Shown here: one piece after another, positions 1 to 6,626 of the stretch
Layout of the letters: each line of letters opens with the position of its first letter
Position numbering within the stretch: the first letter of the stretch is position 1
Source: an uncultured Lachnospiraceae bacterium
GTDB lineage: Bacteria > Bacillota > Clostridia > Lachnospirales > Lachnospiraceae
Reading direction: 5' to 3'
NCBI GenBank assembly: GCA_949051815.1
Contig: CARQVR010000056.1
Span: forward strand, 1 to 22,372
DNA: 22,372 nt
Translations under genes and position numbers: made by a program
Notes under the pieces: model-generated
Databases searched by the model: none
Told to the model about the DNA's origin: nothing
What the model saw: the letters and a program-made list of their open reading frames with translations, nothing else

Positions 1-37
1 CGGTTTTACTATCGGTTTCGTTATAGTATGCAGGGAA

Positions 38-925
38 TTAACCCTTCGTGACAGGCACCCATAATTCGCAGAACAGACCCTTTTCACCTTTTTCAAAGTA
101 GATTTCAAAGTCCGTGTCGTCCGTCTGCACATAGCCCGTCTGCGGGGAAAATTCTTTGTGGAACTTGCCCCAGACTTCACCGATGCAGTCTCCGTCATCG
201 CCAAGGCATTTGAATACGGCATAGTCTGCGGGCTCGGTATTCCAAATGGTATAACCGCTTTTTAAGAGGGCATCTAACCCGGCGCGGTCCGTATCGTCGT
301 CAACGATAATGCCAATACCGTAATTAAAGTGCGTTTCGTTTTCTTTCGTGGGGCTGCATAAGCCGTATACGTCCCGCTTCCCTTCCTTCCGAAGCTGCTT
401 CATGGGCTCGACCAGATTTTTGTCATAGCATTCCGTCCAGAAATCGGGAATGCTGTGGTCGCTGTCATCATTGATGATTTCGTTGGGAAAAGCCCTCACC
501 ATTGCAAGAAACTGCTGCGATTCTTTGTGTTCCATTCTGTAATCCATAATACTACCACCTTCCGTTATGATTTTTATCACAAGGGGATTGAACAGATGAA
601 GCTTTGCGCCCGGCTTTTTTGCCTGCTTCGGCGTGGAGCCGTGGAAGCGCAGAAAAGCCTTGGAAAAGCTCTCCGGCGATTCATAGCCGTACTTGTAGGC
701 GGCGTCAATGACGGACAGATCCGTTGTCTGCAGCTCCTGCGCAGCGAGCGTGAGACGGCGGCTTCTGAGATATTCATTGGCGGTCATTCCGGCGATAAAG
801 CTGAATGTCCGATGGAAGTTATAGTTGGACATGTGTATGCTGGCTGCCACGTCGGTATAGTTAATGTCCTCATAAATGTGTTCTTCCATATAGTGTATTG
901 CCTGTTGAATCAGCTGTATTGACAT
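38..925 (-). CDS. AraC-family regulator with GyrI-like C-terminal domain
   Basis: A 295-residue transcription regulator. Residues 1-105 form an AraC/XylS double helix-turn-helix: the first helix region contains DVAASIHMSNYNFHRTF and the second contains the family signature around YGYESPESFSKAF and TPKQAKK. Residues about 127-295 resemble the GyrI-like small-molecule binding fold (AraC_E_bind, as in Rob and BmrR), with the typical ending in which an acidic FEIYFEKGEKG segment precedes a conserved W (ELWVPV). Such proteins usually sense hydrophobic or cationic small molecules and activate efflux or detoxification genes; the ligand and targets here are unknown. The start is supported by a GGAAG ribosome binding site on the minus strand, 8 bases upstream (934-938). 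It is divergent from the ECF sigma gene, sharing a 243-base intergenic region that holds a palindrome (CTTGCGCAAG, 1024-1033), a possible operator. No terminator is visible between its stop and the window edge. Family assignment is firm; function beyond regulation is inference. Confidence 0.93.
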   Translation of the reverse strand: MSIQLIQQAIHYMEEHIYEDINYTDVAASIHMSNYNFHRTFSFIAGMTANEYLRSRRLTLAAQELQTTDLSVIDAAYKYGYESPESFSKAFLRFHGSTPKQAKKPGAKLHLFNPLVIKIITEGGSIMDYRMEHKESQQFLAMVRAFPNEIINDDSDHSIPDFWTECYDKNLVEPMKQLRKEGKRDVYGLCSPTKENETHFNYGIGIIVDDDTDRAGLDALLKSGYTIWNTEPADYAVFKCLGDDGDCIGEVWGKFHKEFSPQTGYVQTDDTDFEIYFEKGEKGLFCELWVPVTKG

Positions 926-1071
926 ATCGTTTTCTTCCTTTCCTGCCGCGCGGGCCTGATCTTTAATTGCTCTCCTTGTGTAAAATCATTGTACAGAATT
1001 GCTGAAGGTAAATCCTGTTCCTGCTTGCGCAAGTTTGTTCCGTTCGAACCATAAATCATTTTCTAATATTT

Positions 1072-1098
1072 TGAAACCAAAAGTCAATATCTGACGTC
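1072..1098 (+). promoter_or_regulatory. ECF-type promoter of the first sigma gene
   Basis: TGAAACC (1072-1078) and CGTC (1095-1098) are separated by exactly 16 bases. This is the established consensus for Firmicutes ECF sigma factors of the SigW/SigX/SigM kind (TGAAAC, 16-17 bases, CGT). Because it directly precedes an ECF sigma gene, positive autoregulation is the likely reading. The resulting leader would be about 65 bases long. Confidence 0.8.
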
Positions 1099-1106
1099 TA
1101 ATGACC

Positions 1107-1142
1107 GTAAAACAAATGGAAGGAGGCTTGTATTTGTTTTAC
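1107..1142 (+). promoter_or_regulatory. 5' leader stem-loop before the sigma gene
   Basis: GTAAAACAAAT (1107-1117) and ATTTGTTTTAC (1132-1142) are perfect 11-bp inverted repeats. The 14-base loop contains a strong Shine-Dalgarno sequence (GGAGG, 1122-1126). A TTG codon lies 7 bases after it and opens a 12-codon frame whose TGA (1170-1172) overlaps the sigma ATG as ATGA. This could be a leader peptide or an mRNA stability element; no poly-T follows, so it is not a standard terminator. Confidence 0.55.
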
Positions 1143-1147
1143 AATCA

Positions 1148-1157
1148 TACGCGCGTA
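1148..1157. promoter_or_regulatory. BlaI-like half-operator in the sigma leader
   Basis: TACGCGCGTA is a perfect 10-bp palindrome abutting the sigma gene's AGGAG ribosome binding site. It differs by one base from each of the two boxes in the blaI-like promoter (TACACGCGTA and TACGCGTGTA at 2944-2953 and 2972-2981). All three are close to the BlaI/MecI consensus TACANNTGTA. Binding is inferred, not shown. Confidence 0.4.
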
Positions 1158-1168
1158 GGAGAAAACGA

Positions 1169-1696
1169 ATGAAAAGCATTGATACAAAGTCTTGTGTAAA
1201 GAAGGCGCAGAGGCATGATAAAGATGCATTTACCGAACTAATGCAGTTATATCTGAAAGATATGTATAGAACGGCCATTGCAATTCTGATGAATGAAGAA
1301 GATGCCGCAGATGCACTTCAGGATACCATTCTCACTTGTTGGGAAAAGTTATATACACTTAAAAAACCGGAGTTCTTTAAGACATGGATGACAAGAATAC
1401 TTATCAACCATTGCTATGATATCATAAGAGCGAATGCAGTTTACAGGAATGCAGAAGCCTATGAGGAACCGTCAAAATGCGATGAGTATAATCTTGAATT
1501 GAAGGAGGCATATGCCTCTATAGACGAACGATACCGATTGCCCATGGAATTGTATTATAGTCAGGGATTCAAGATGAGAGAGATTGCAGAAATGTTGTCA
1601 TTACCATTAAATACCGTAAAGACGTGGATTTCAAGAGGAAGAAAACAAGTGGAAAAGTATTATAGCGATTGTCAGGAGGATAGAAATGGCAAATAA
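1169..1696 (+). CDS. ECF RNA polymerase sigma factor
   Basis: A 175-residue sigma-70 family protein of the extracytoplasmic function type. Region 2 (about residues 10-80) carries the helix DAFTELMQLYLKDMYRTA and the core-binding DAADALQDTILTCWEK motif, then FKTWMTRILINHCYDIIR. Region 4 (about 115-165) carries a helix-turn-helix, MREIAEMLSLPLNTVKTW, followed by a basic helix. The length is normal for the family. It would direct RNA polymerase to envelope-stress promoters when released from its inhibitor. AGGAG (1157-1161) sits 7 bases before the ATG. The 3' end overlaps the DUF4179 gene by 11 bases, which points to translational coupling and identifies that protein as the likely anti-sigma factor. 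The promoter upstream matches the ECF class, so this sigma probably transcribes its own gene. Regulon and inducing signal are not visible. Confidence 0.95.
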   Translation: MKSIDTKSCVKKAQRHDKDAFTELMQLYLKDMYRTAIAILMNEEDAADALQDTILTCWEKLYTLKKPEFFKTWMTRILINHCYDIIRANAVYRNAEAYEEPSKCDEYNLELKEAYASIDERYRLPMELYYSQGFKMREIAEMLSLPLNTVKTWISRGRKQVEKYYSDCQEDRNGK

Positions 1697-2837
1697 GAAA
1701 ACTATACTTTCTGAAGAAATAGAATTATCGGAAATTGTGTTGAAAAAAACAAATCAGGCCTTTGAAATGATTAAGCAGGAGGATATTGTTTCTATGAAAA
1801 AAACACATAAAAGAAGAAAAAAAATGTTTAAAACACAGGCTGCCGCTGCAGCAGGCGTCTGCATATTGGCAGTTAGCGGCATAAGCGCCGCTGCGGCAGT
1901 TCATCACTATTGGGGGAGAGGCATGAACGGAAATATTCAGGCATCCGATGAGCAGCAGCAAGCGCTTACAGAAAAGAATATAGCAAAAGTGTATCGTGAA
2001 GAGCCGGACAGTCCGTCGCTTGCCGTGACAATTAACGGTGTTACAATAGAACCGGATACCGTAATTGCGGATGAGAGATTTGTATATATGGCATTTCGCA
2101 TTTCCGGCTACAGCGTGGCGGATCGGACGGAGCCGGGATTCGATATGGTAAATGTGTACCAGGGAGATCATCCTGAGGATGAAAGTGCATGGGTTAATAT
2201 GAGCGGAACCATGTACGATGGAATTGTCCTTGATGAAAACGGCGCATCGGTATATGAAGATGGAACGTCTGTGGAAAGTTATGAAGATGGAAGCGTTATT
2301 TCTCATTATACTGATGATAACGGAAATATGGAATACATTATTCAGGCAAGTGCTGCGGACAAGAACGATTCACTTCTCGGCAAAACACTGCATGTTGCAT
2401 TCAAAGATTTGGGAACCTTTTCAAAAGCGACATTTATTCCTGCAGTGGAGGGGGTCTGGAATTTTGAATTAAATCTTTCCGATGTCAGTTCAACCCGGAG
2501 TATTAAGGTAGGGAAAAAAGTGGAAGGAACGGGTTTCACGATGGAAGATATTAGTATCTCGCCGATTTCCATCCAGGTAAATTATTCTGTCAGTGAAGCT
2601 CCGACGGAACATGAAGACGATCTTGGTATTCCCGAAGTCAAAGGGGTTGTATTAAAAGACGGAACAAGAATTTCATACTTAGCGAATCCCGGCAGATTGG
2701 GATATACGGACAACAATAAGTCAAATGCGTATCAGATAGCAGGTTTTGCCCGGGTTGTTGATGTTGACGAGATAGCTGCGCTAATCGTTTTAACATCGCA
2801 TGAAAACGAGAAAGTCGAGATACCGCTTTCAGAATAA
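1686..2837 (+). CDS. DUF4179 membrane protein, probable anti-sigma factor
   Basis: A 383-residue single-pass membrane protein. Residues 1-50 are cytoplasmic and charged, with a very basic KKTHKRRKKMFK stretch before the one membrane segment (about 52-72, ending GISAAAA). The extracytoplasmic part (about 73-383) begins with a DUF4179-type domain (SLAVTINGVTIEPDTVIADERFVYMAFRISGY) and is followed by beta-rich sequence. DUF4179 proteins are commonly encoded directly after ECF sigma genes in Clostridia and Bacilli and are taken to be their anti-sigma factors; that role is established by context rather than by any motif seen here. The start is supported by GGAGGA just upstream and the 11-base overlap with the sigma gene. 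The outer domain would sense an envelope signal and release the sigma factor, probably after proteolysis. No catalytic motif was seen. Confidence 0.87.
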   Translation: MANKKTILSEEIELSEIVLKKTNQAFEMIKQEDIVSMKKTHKRRKKMFKTQAAAAAGVCILAVSGISAAAAVHHYWGRGMNGNIQASDEQQQALTEKNIAKVYREEPDSPSLAVTINGVTIEPDTVIADERFVYMAFRISGYSVADRTEPGFDMVNVYQGDHPEDESAWVNMSGTMYDGIVLDENGASVYEDGTSVESYEDGSVISHYTDDNGNMEYIIQASAADKNDSLLGKTLHVAFKDLGTFSKATFIPAVEGVWNFELNLSDVSSTRSIKVGKKVEGTGFTMEDISISPISIQVNYSVSEAPTEHEDDLGIPEVKGVVLKDGTRISYLANPGRLGYTDNNKSNAYQIAGFARVVDVDEIAALIVLTSHENEKVEIPLSE

Positions 2838-2848
2838 AGTATAGATGT

Positions 2849-2910
2849 TTTTCGATTCTGCTTCCGGCTCCTGTCAAAGCCAGATACAGGAGCGTTTGCA
2901 GAATCGAAAA
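2849..2910 (+). terminator. Long stem-loop ending the sigma/anti-sigma operon
   Basis: The outer arms TTTTCGATTCTGC (2849-2861) and GCAGAATCGAAAA (2898-2910) pair perfectly over 13 bp. The inner arms GCTCCTGT (2867-2874) and ACAGGAGC (2886-2893) pair over 8 bp. The hairpin lies 11 bases after the DUF4179 stop and before the next promoter, so it probably terminates the operon, but only a short T tract (CTTT) follows, so it may act partly as a stability element. Confidence 0.55.
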
Positions 2911-2928
2911 CTTTAATAAAGGTTTGTA

Positions 2929-2984
2929 TTGACAAAGCGTGTTTACACGCGTAGACTATAAGTAGAAAGTCTACGCGTGTAAAC
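2929..2984 (+). promoter_or_regulatory. Promoter and dyad operator of the BlaI/BlaR1-like operon
   Basis: A consensus -35 TTGACA (2929-2934) lies 17 bases from a -10-like TAGACT (2952-2957). A perfect 17-bp inverted repeat covers it: GTTTACACGCGTAGACT (2941-2957) and AGTCTACGCGTGTAAAC (2968-2984), separated by 10 bases. Each arm holds one near-match to the BlaI/MecI box TACANNTGTA (2944-2953 and 2972-2981). One box covers the spacer and -10, the other the start of transcription. This is the expected layout for autorepression by the BlaI-type protein encoded next. Confidence 0.85.
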
Positions 2985-3024
2985 ATTGTGAGGCTAAGAG
3001 AAAGACTGCAAGGGGGAGATGCTT

Positions 3025-3396
3025 ATGAAAGAAACGAAGATATCCGACGCGGAGCTGGAGATTCTGGAAACGCTCTGGGCCGCGGGGGAAGCGTTGAATG
3101 CCAATGAAATCCGTGCGCGTCTGAATGAGAAAAAAGACTGGGAGCGCACCACGGTACTGACGCTGATCCGCAGATTGCTGGATAAGGGCGTAATCGCGCA
3201 GGAGAAACAGGGGGTTTACTATTATTCGCCTCTCGTGGCGCGGAGTGATTATGTGAAAGAGGAGACGAAGAGCTTCCTTAACAAATTTTTTAAGGGCAAT
3301 GCGAAAAATCTGGCGGCGGCTCTCATCGAGGATGAGAATTTGAGCAGGGAGGATGTGGAGGAGCTGAGAGATTATTTTCGAGAGAATTTCAGGTAA
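3025..3396 (+). CDS. BlaI/MecI/CopY-family repressor
   Basis: A 123-residue winged-helix repressor. The N-terminal half holds the family pattern ISDAELEILETLWAAGE, then NANEIRARL, then the recognition segment TTVLTLIRRLLDKGVI and the wing KQGVYYYSPL. The C-terminal half (about 75-123) is the helical dimerisation and cleavage region, FLNKFFKGNAKNLAAALIED. An in-frame ATG lies 6 bases earlier, but it is directly against the AGGGGG ribosome binding site (3011-3016); the ATG at 3025 has a proper 8-base spacing and gives the usual start MKETKISDAE. BlaI proteins bind dyad operators as dimers and are inactivated by proteolysis started by the BlaR1 partner, which is the next gene. The strong dyad in its promoter fits autorepression. 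No beta-lactamase or penicillin-binding protein gene is nearby, so the regulated output may be only this operon or genes elsewhere. Confidence 0.93.
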   Translation: MKETKISDAELEILETLWAAGEALNANEIRARLNEKKDWERTTVLTLIRRLLDKGVIAQEKQGVYYYSPLVARSDYVKEETKSFLNKFFKGNAKNLAAALIEDENLSREDVEELRDYFRENFR

Positions 3397-3461
3397 AAGA
3401 ATTGCGGATTGACGAGTGAAGTGTGTGAGAGAAGAGTATCGTGCTTTTAGTGGAGGAAATT

Positions 3462-5882
3462 ATGGCGCAATTATTTTCTGTGGTTTTATCATTATCGTTA
3501 TCCGGCGCGCTGGTGGGACTGTTGATCCTGCTGTTTCGCCCGCTTACCGGCCGGTTTTTTGCAAAAAAATGGACGTATTATCTGTGGCTTTTGGTGATTG
3601 TGAGGCTGCTTGTGCCGTTACATGCGGACATCAATTTGATGGGATATTTGTCGGCGGAGCTGACGGCGGCGGTGGCTGGACAGACCGATGCGGACGGAGA
3701 GGCAGGAGAGAGTGTACATGAGGGAACGGTGCCTGATGTTCTGCAAAGTGAGCAGAGAAGCACTGACAGTAAGGTGGAAAAGTCTGCCGGGACGGGGACT
3801 GACCATACAGAGACAGTGCAAACGGTATCGAACGGGGAAACGGCCGGGACAGCCGGCAGCGGCACAGATGAAAAAACGGCGGGCGAGAGATGGGCACAGA
3901 TTTTTCGTGTTGTGAGTATACTGTGGATTTGCGGGGTTCTTTTTGCCGCGCTGAAGAGGTTTTATGTTTATCGACGTTTTGCCAAAGAGGTTCATGCGGC
4001 AGGCGGGCCGCTCACCTTGGAAAAAGTCCTTTATAAAAGTGCGGAGATTCAGACGAGACTTGGAATTGGAAAAAGGGTGCCGCTCTATGAGAGCACGGCA
4101 ATCAACAGTCCGATGCTGATCGGATTCTGGCGGCCGCGCATTTATCTGCCGCAGGCAATGCTTGCGGAGTTTACCGGGCGGGAGAATGATATTTGTCTGG
4201 TTCTGCATCACGAGTTTGTTCATTATAAAAGGAAGGATATCCTGTATAAATGGCTGTTTGAGGCTGTGCTGTGCGTGCATTGGTTTAATCCGCTGGTATA
4301 TGTGTTTAGCCGCCGGTTTCATGTAGACTGTGAGCTTGCCTGTGACGAAACGGTGTTAAAGCTTTTGTCGGAGGAAGGGCGCAGGGCATACGGAAATGTG
4401 CTTTTGGATGTGGCACAGAAACATTGGTCTGAGAATGCGCTTTCTGGGAAAGATGGAAGGCTGTACAGCAATGTGCCGGCCATGACCCTTCTGGAGGAAA
4501 AGAGTACGTTAAAGGAGAGACTGCGTGAAATTGCGCGCTATCATAGGAGAGGAATCATAGTCGGGCTCTGCTCGGCGGCGACGTTTATTTTGTTTTTCTG
4601 GGCGTCTGTCGTCTGTGGCGCGGCGGGTACCGAGCGTAGTCTCGGAGAAACTTTTGCTATGGGTTATAGAAAGGGTTTCATGGAGCTTACGGAGCATTTC
4701 TGGGAAAAAAGCGCGTGGTCTCAGATGTGGGGAGATTCCTTTGATCTGGCTCAGCCGATCATGGTGAGCAGCAGCGGAAAGGCTTATCGGATGTATGATG
4801 ATGACACTCTGATTGTAGAAGACAGTAAAAGCGACTGCTGGCGCGCGTGGTCATACATGGGCGGTGACAGCAGTGTGAACGCGAGTAAGTTTATGCTGAA
4901 CGGGTCCGATACCTTATGGATTTTGTATGCCAACAAGGAGACGACGGTTCAGGTTTCTTCTGCGTTTAACCGCTACGACGGCCGCTTTAAAATTGTTTGT
5001 GTCAAGCCGGATCAGACGGTGCAGACGCTCAATGAGAGCGGTGAGGAGAATACTGTGAAGATTACGCTCCCTCAAGGAAGAAATGTGATCAAGATGGTCG
5101 GGCAGAAGGCGAAGCTGGAGGCACTCGACATAACATACGGGGCGGTCAAAAAGGGAGATATTGACAGTATTTATGTGGATGAGAATGAGGAGTATGCTTA
5201 TCAGGTTCTGAATGGGAACCGGCCATTCGATCTATCCAGAGTGAAAGAGGCGTTCCCTCATTTGAAGGGAGAGGAGATAAGCAGATTATGCCAGCTTGCA
5301 TGGCAGGAAGAGATTGTTCTGTCAAGGGACAACTGGCAGGAGCTGTGGATTTATTCGGATGAGAACCTGACATCGCAGTATCTGCTGGAGGAGCTGCAGG
5401 CCGGAAAGATCAGCGAATTTGACAGTGGCATTTTGCGCGTCATTGCTCCCTATATGAAGGATGAGACCGTGAGCGAGTGCTTCCGATGCCTTTTGGAGCG
5501 CGGCGGTGTGTCCGGGTCGGACTGGGAGGATATCTTTATTTATTCCGATTCGGAGAAGTCGGCACAGTATCTGGCGGAGGCGCTTCGCAGAGGAGGGGCG
5601 GACAGTTTTGATGATCAGATTCTGGATCAGATCTGCTTTCGGGTATCCACCAGATCCTTGACAGATATCGTGACGGCGTTAGACAAGGATCAGTTGTCCT
5701 TTGAGGGGCTGATGGAACATGTGCTGCCCTTTGTGCAGAAGCAGGAGGAGGCCGCGACGTGCGTCTGCTATTATATCGATCTGGGAAATGTGCTTTCGGA
5801 TGAGGAGCTTCGGAAGATAGAGGGTTATTTGCGTGAGCAGGACTTTTACCGGGTTGTTGCGTATAACGGGAGAGGAAAATAA
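3462..5882 (+). CDS. BlaR1-type M56 membrane metalloprotease with a non-penicillin-binding sensor region
   Basis: An 806-residue membrane protein. Two membrane segments (about 5-27 and 37-55) precede a hydrophilic, low-complexity Thr/Ser/Gly/Glu-rich linker (about 62-145), a third segment (about 148-170) and the M56 peptidase domain. The zinc motif HEFVH starts at residue 250, and a downstream CELACDE (E291) supplies the likely third ligand. A fourth membrane segment lies near 364-385. The last 420 residues are outside the cell and show no SxxK or other penicillin-binding signature; from about residue 620 they contain tandem units of about 63 residues (W, then IYSD, then QYL, then FD..IL). 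The chosen ATG has GGAGG 5 bases upstream (3452-3456); the earlier in-frame GTG at 3441 has no comparable site. By family analogy it senses an extracellular signal and triggers cleavage of the BlaI-type repressor. The ligand is unknown; the sensor does not look like a beta-lactam receptor. Confidence 0.9.
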   Translation: MAQLFSVVLSLSLSGALVGLLILLFRPLTGRFFAKKWTYYLWLLVIVRLLVPLHADINLMGYLSAELTAAVAGQTDADGEAGESVHEGTVPDVLQSEQRSTDSKVEKSAGTGTDHTETVQTVSNGETAGTAGSGTDEKTAGERWAQIFRVVSILWICGVLFAALKRFYVYRRFAKEVHAAGGPLTLEKVLYKSAEIQTRLGIGKRVPLYESTAINSPMLIGFWRPRIYLPQAMLAEFTGRENDICLVLHHEFVHYKRKDILYKWLFEAVLCVHWFNPLVYVFSRRFHVDCELACDETVLKLLSEEGRRAYGNVLLDVAQKHWSENALSGKDGRLYSNVPAMTLLEEKSTLKERLREIARYHRRGIIVGLCSAATFILFFWASVVCGAAGTERSLGETFAMGYRKGFMELTEHFWEKSAWSQMWGDSFDLAQPIMVSSSGKAYRMYDDDTLIVEDSKSDCWRAWSYMGGDSSVNASKFMLNGSDTLWILYANKETTVQVSSAFNRYDGRFKIVCVKPDQTVQTLNESGEENTVKITLPQGRNVIKMVGQKAKLEALDITYGAVKKGDIDSIYVDENEEYAYQVLNGNRPFDLSRVKEAFPHLKGEEISRLCQLAWQEEIVLSRDNWQELWIYSDENLTSQYLLEELQAGKISEFDSGILRVIAPYMKDETVSECFRCLLERGGVSGSDWEDIFIYSDSEKSAQYLAEALRRGGADSFDDQILDQICFRVSTRSLTDIVTALDKDQLSFEGLMEHVLPFVQKQEEAATCVCYYIDLGNVLSDEELRKIEGYLREQDFYRVVAYNGRGK

Positions 5883-5939
5883 AGGGAAATTGGCTGTGAT
5901 ATCAGAGATGACAGAAAGGTATCAACAACAAGATAAAAG

Positions 5940-6338
5940 TTATTTCTTGGGGAAGACCGCCTTTATGCAAAATACCATTTCTTTACATTCCAGTGTATAG
6001 CTGCCGTTATATTTGCGGATCACAGAATCCATGCTGGAAAGCCCGAAACCATGTTGCTTTTCATCCTGTTTACTTGTTTTTACCGAGTTGTTTTTGTTTT
6101 TTATGTTTTCGGGAACCGTATTGGAGAAAATCAGGGTATAAAAATGCGCATGGTCATTCCCTTTGATTGTGATACAGGGATCTGCGGCGCCTGCTGAACC
6201 TTCCAGCGCGTTATCAAGTAAATAAATTACAGTATCCGCCGCATGGTTTCCCGTGATGCAGAAGCTTTTTGAAAACATGGGATTCCCGGATAGTTCGCTG
6301 ATATAGCTATGGACAGCTATATCATGGTATGCATGGTA
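5940..6338 (-). pseudogene. Decayed GHKL (AgrC/LytS-like) histidine kinase fragment
   Basis: The open frame carries a recognisable C-terminal ATPase: LLDNALEGS is the N box, HGFGLSSMDSVIRKYNG is the G2 box, and it ends with the usual strand CIKAVFPKK. Reading upstream of the first ATG (6276-6278) in the same frame gives YHDIAVHSYISEL, which looks like the phosphoacceptor H box of this family (normally RHDxxNHxxYI), followed by TGNHAADTVI, the segment that normally precedes a stretch of about 40-60 residues before the N box. That stretch is missing, and the whole N-terminal sensor is absent; an in-frame stop lies at 6384-6386. It therefore looks like a kinase that lost its sensor and part of the dimerisation/ATPase junction. 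There is no partner LytTR regulator nearby. Assignment of the ATPase end is confident; reading the H box and internal deletion is inference. Confidence 0.7.
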
Positions 6339-6496
6339 TGTTCCTATTTGCAGGTTGCTCCGACTACGGAAATCACGTTTGACTTATATGATAAGCTGTG
6401 CAAACTGTCTTCCAAATTTAAGACGCTGTTACAGAAGGCGGGAGAAGCTGGGGCTATGTAGCTGGTACAAATATAAAGAAGGAAATGTTTTTTTGC
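6339..6496. other. Gene-poor stretch with a short unassigned frame
   Basis: With 5883-5939, this is the non-coding part of the 744-base gap between the BlaR1-like gene and the next intact gene. A plus-strand frame ending at TAG 6459-6461 reads PTTEITFDLYDKLCKLSSKF near its end and looks like the tail of a lost gene, but I cannot identify a family, and no ribosome binding site or good start is present. I see nothing in 5883-5939. Confidence 0.35.
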
Positions 6497-6529
6497 GGGC
6501 TGTCCGAAAAGGGATGGCCCTTTTGCTTT
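6497..6529 (+). terminator. Intrinsic terminator
   Basis: GGGCTGTCC (6497-6505) pairs with GGATGGCCC (6512-6520) over 9 bp with two G-U pairs, with a 6-base loop, and is followed by TTTTGCTTT. It separates the decayed region from the AlbA_2 gene and overlaps the -35 of its promoter. Confidence 0.8.
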
Positions 6530-6557
6530 GACAAATATTTTGATCTCAGTATATAAT
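6528..6557 (+). promoter_or_regulatory. Sigma-A promoter of the first AlbA_2 gene
   Basis: TTGACA (6528-6533) and TATAAT (6552-6557) are both perfect consensus with an 18-base spacer. Transcription would start near 6564, giving a leader of about 60 bases. This gene therefore has an independent and potentially strong promoter. Confidence 0.85.
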
Positions 6558-6626
6558 TACGAAATAAGTATAGGTAGATATGTTCTGGAGGGAAGTTATT
6601 TATAAATTTATTTTGGGGGATCAGAT

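Noticed and set aside
3019..3024. Earlier ATG of the BlaI-type gene at 3019
   Set aside because: It lies directly against the AGGGGG ribosome binding site; the ATG at 3025 has normal spacing and the usual family N-terminus.
3618..4322. Long minus-strand frame inside the BlaR1-like gene
   Set aside because: The plus strand carries a clear M56 protease across this region; the minus frame shows no domain or start signal.
6309..6461. Plus-strand frame of about 50 codons in the gap before the first AlbA_2 gene
   Set aside because: No ribosome binding site or recognisable family, and it overlaps the kinase remnant on the other strand; mentioned only as a possible gene tail.
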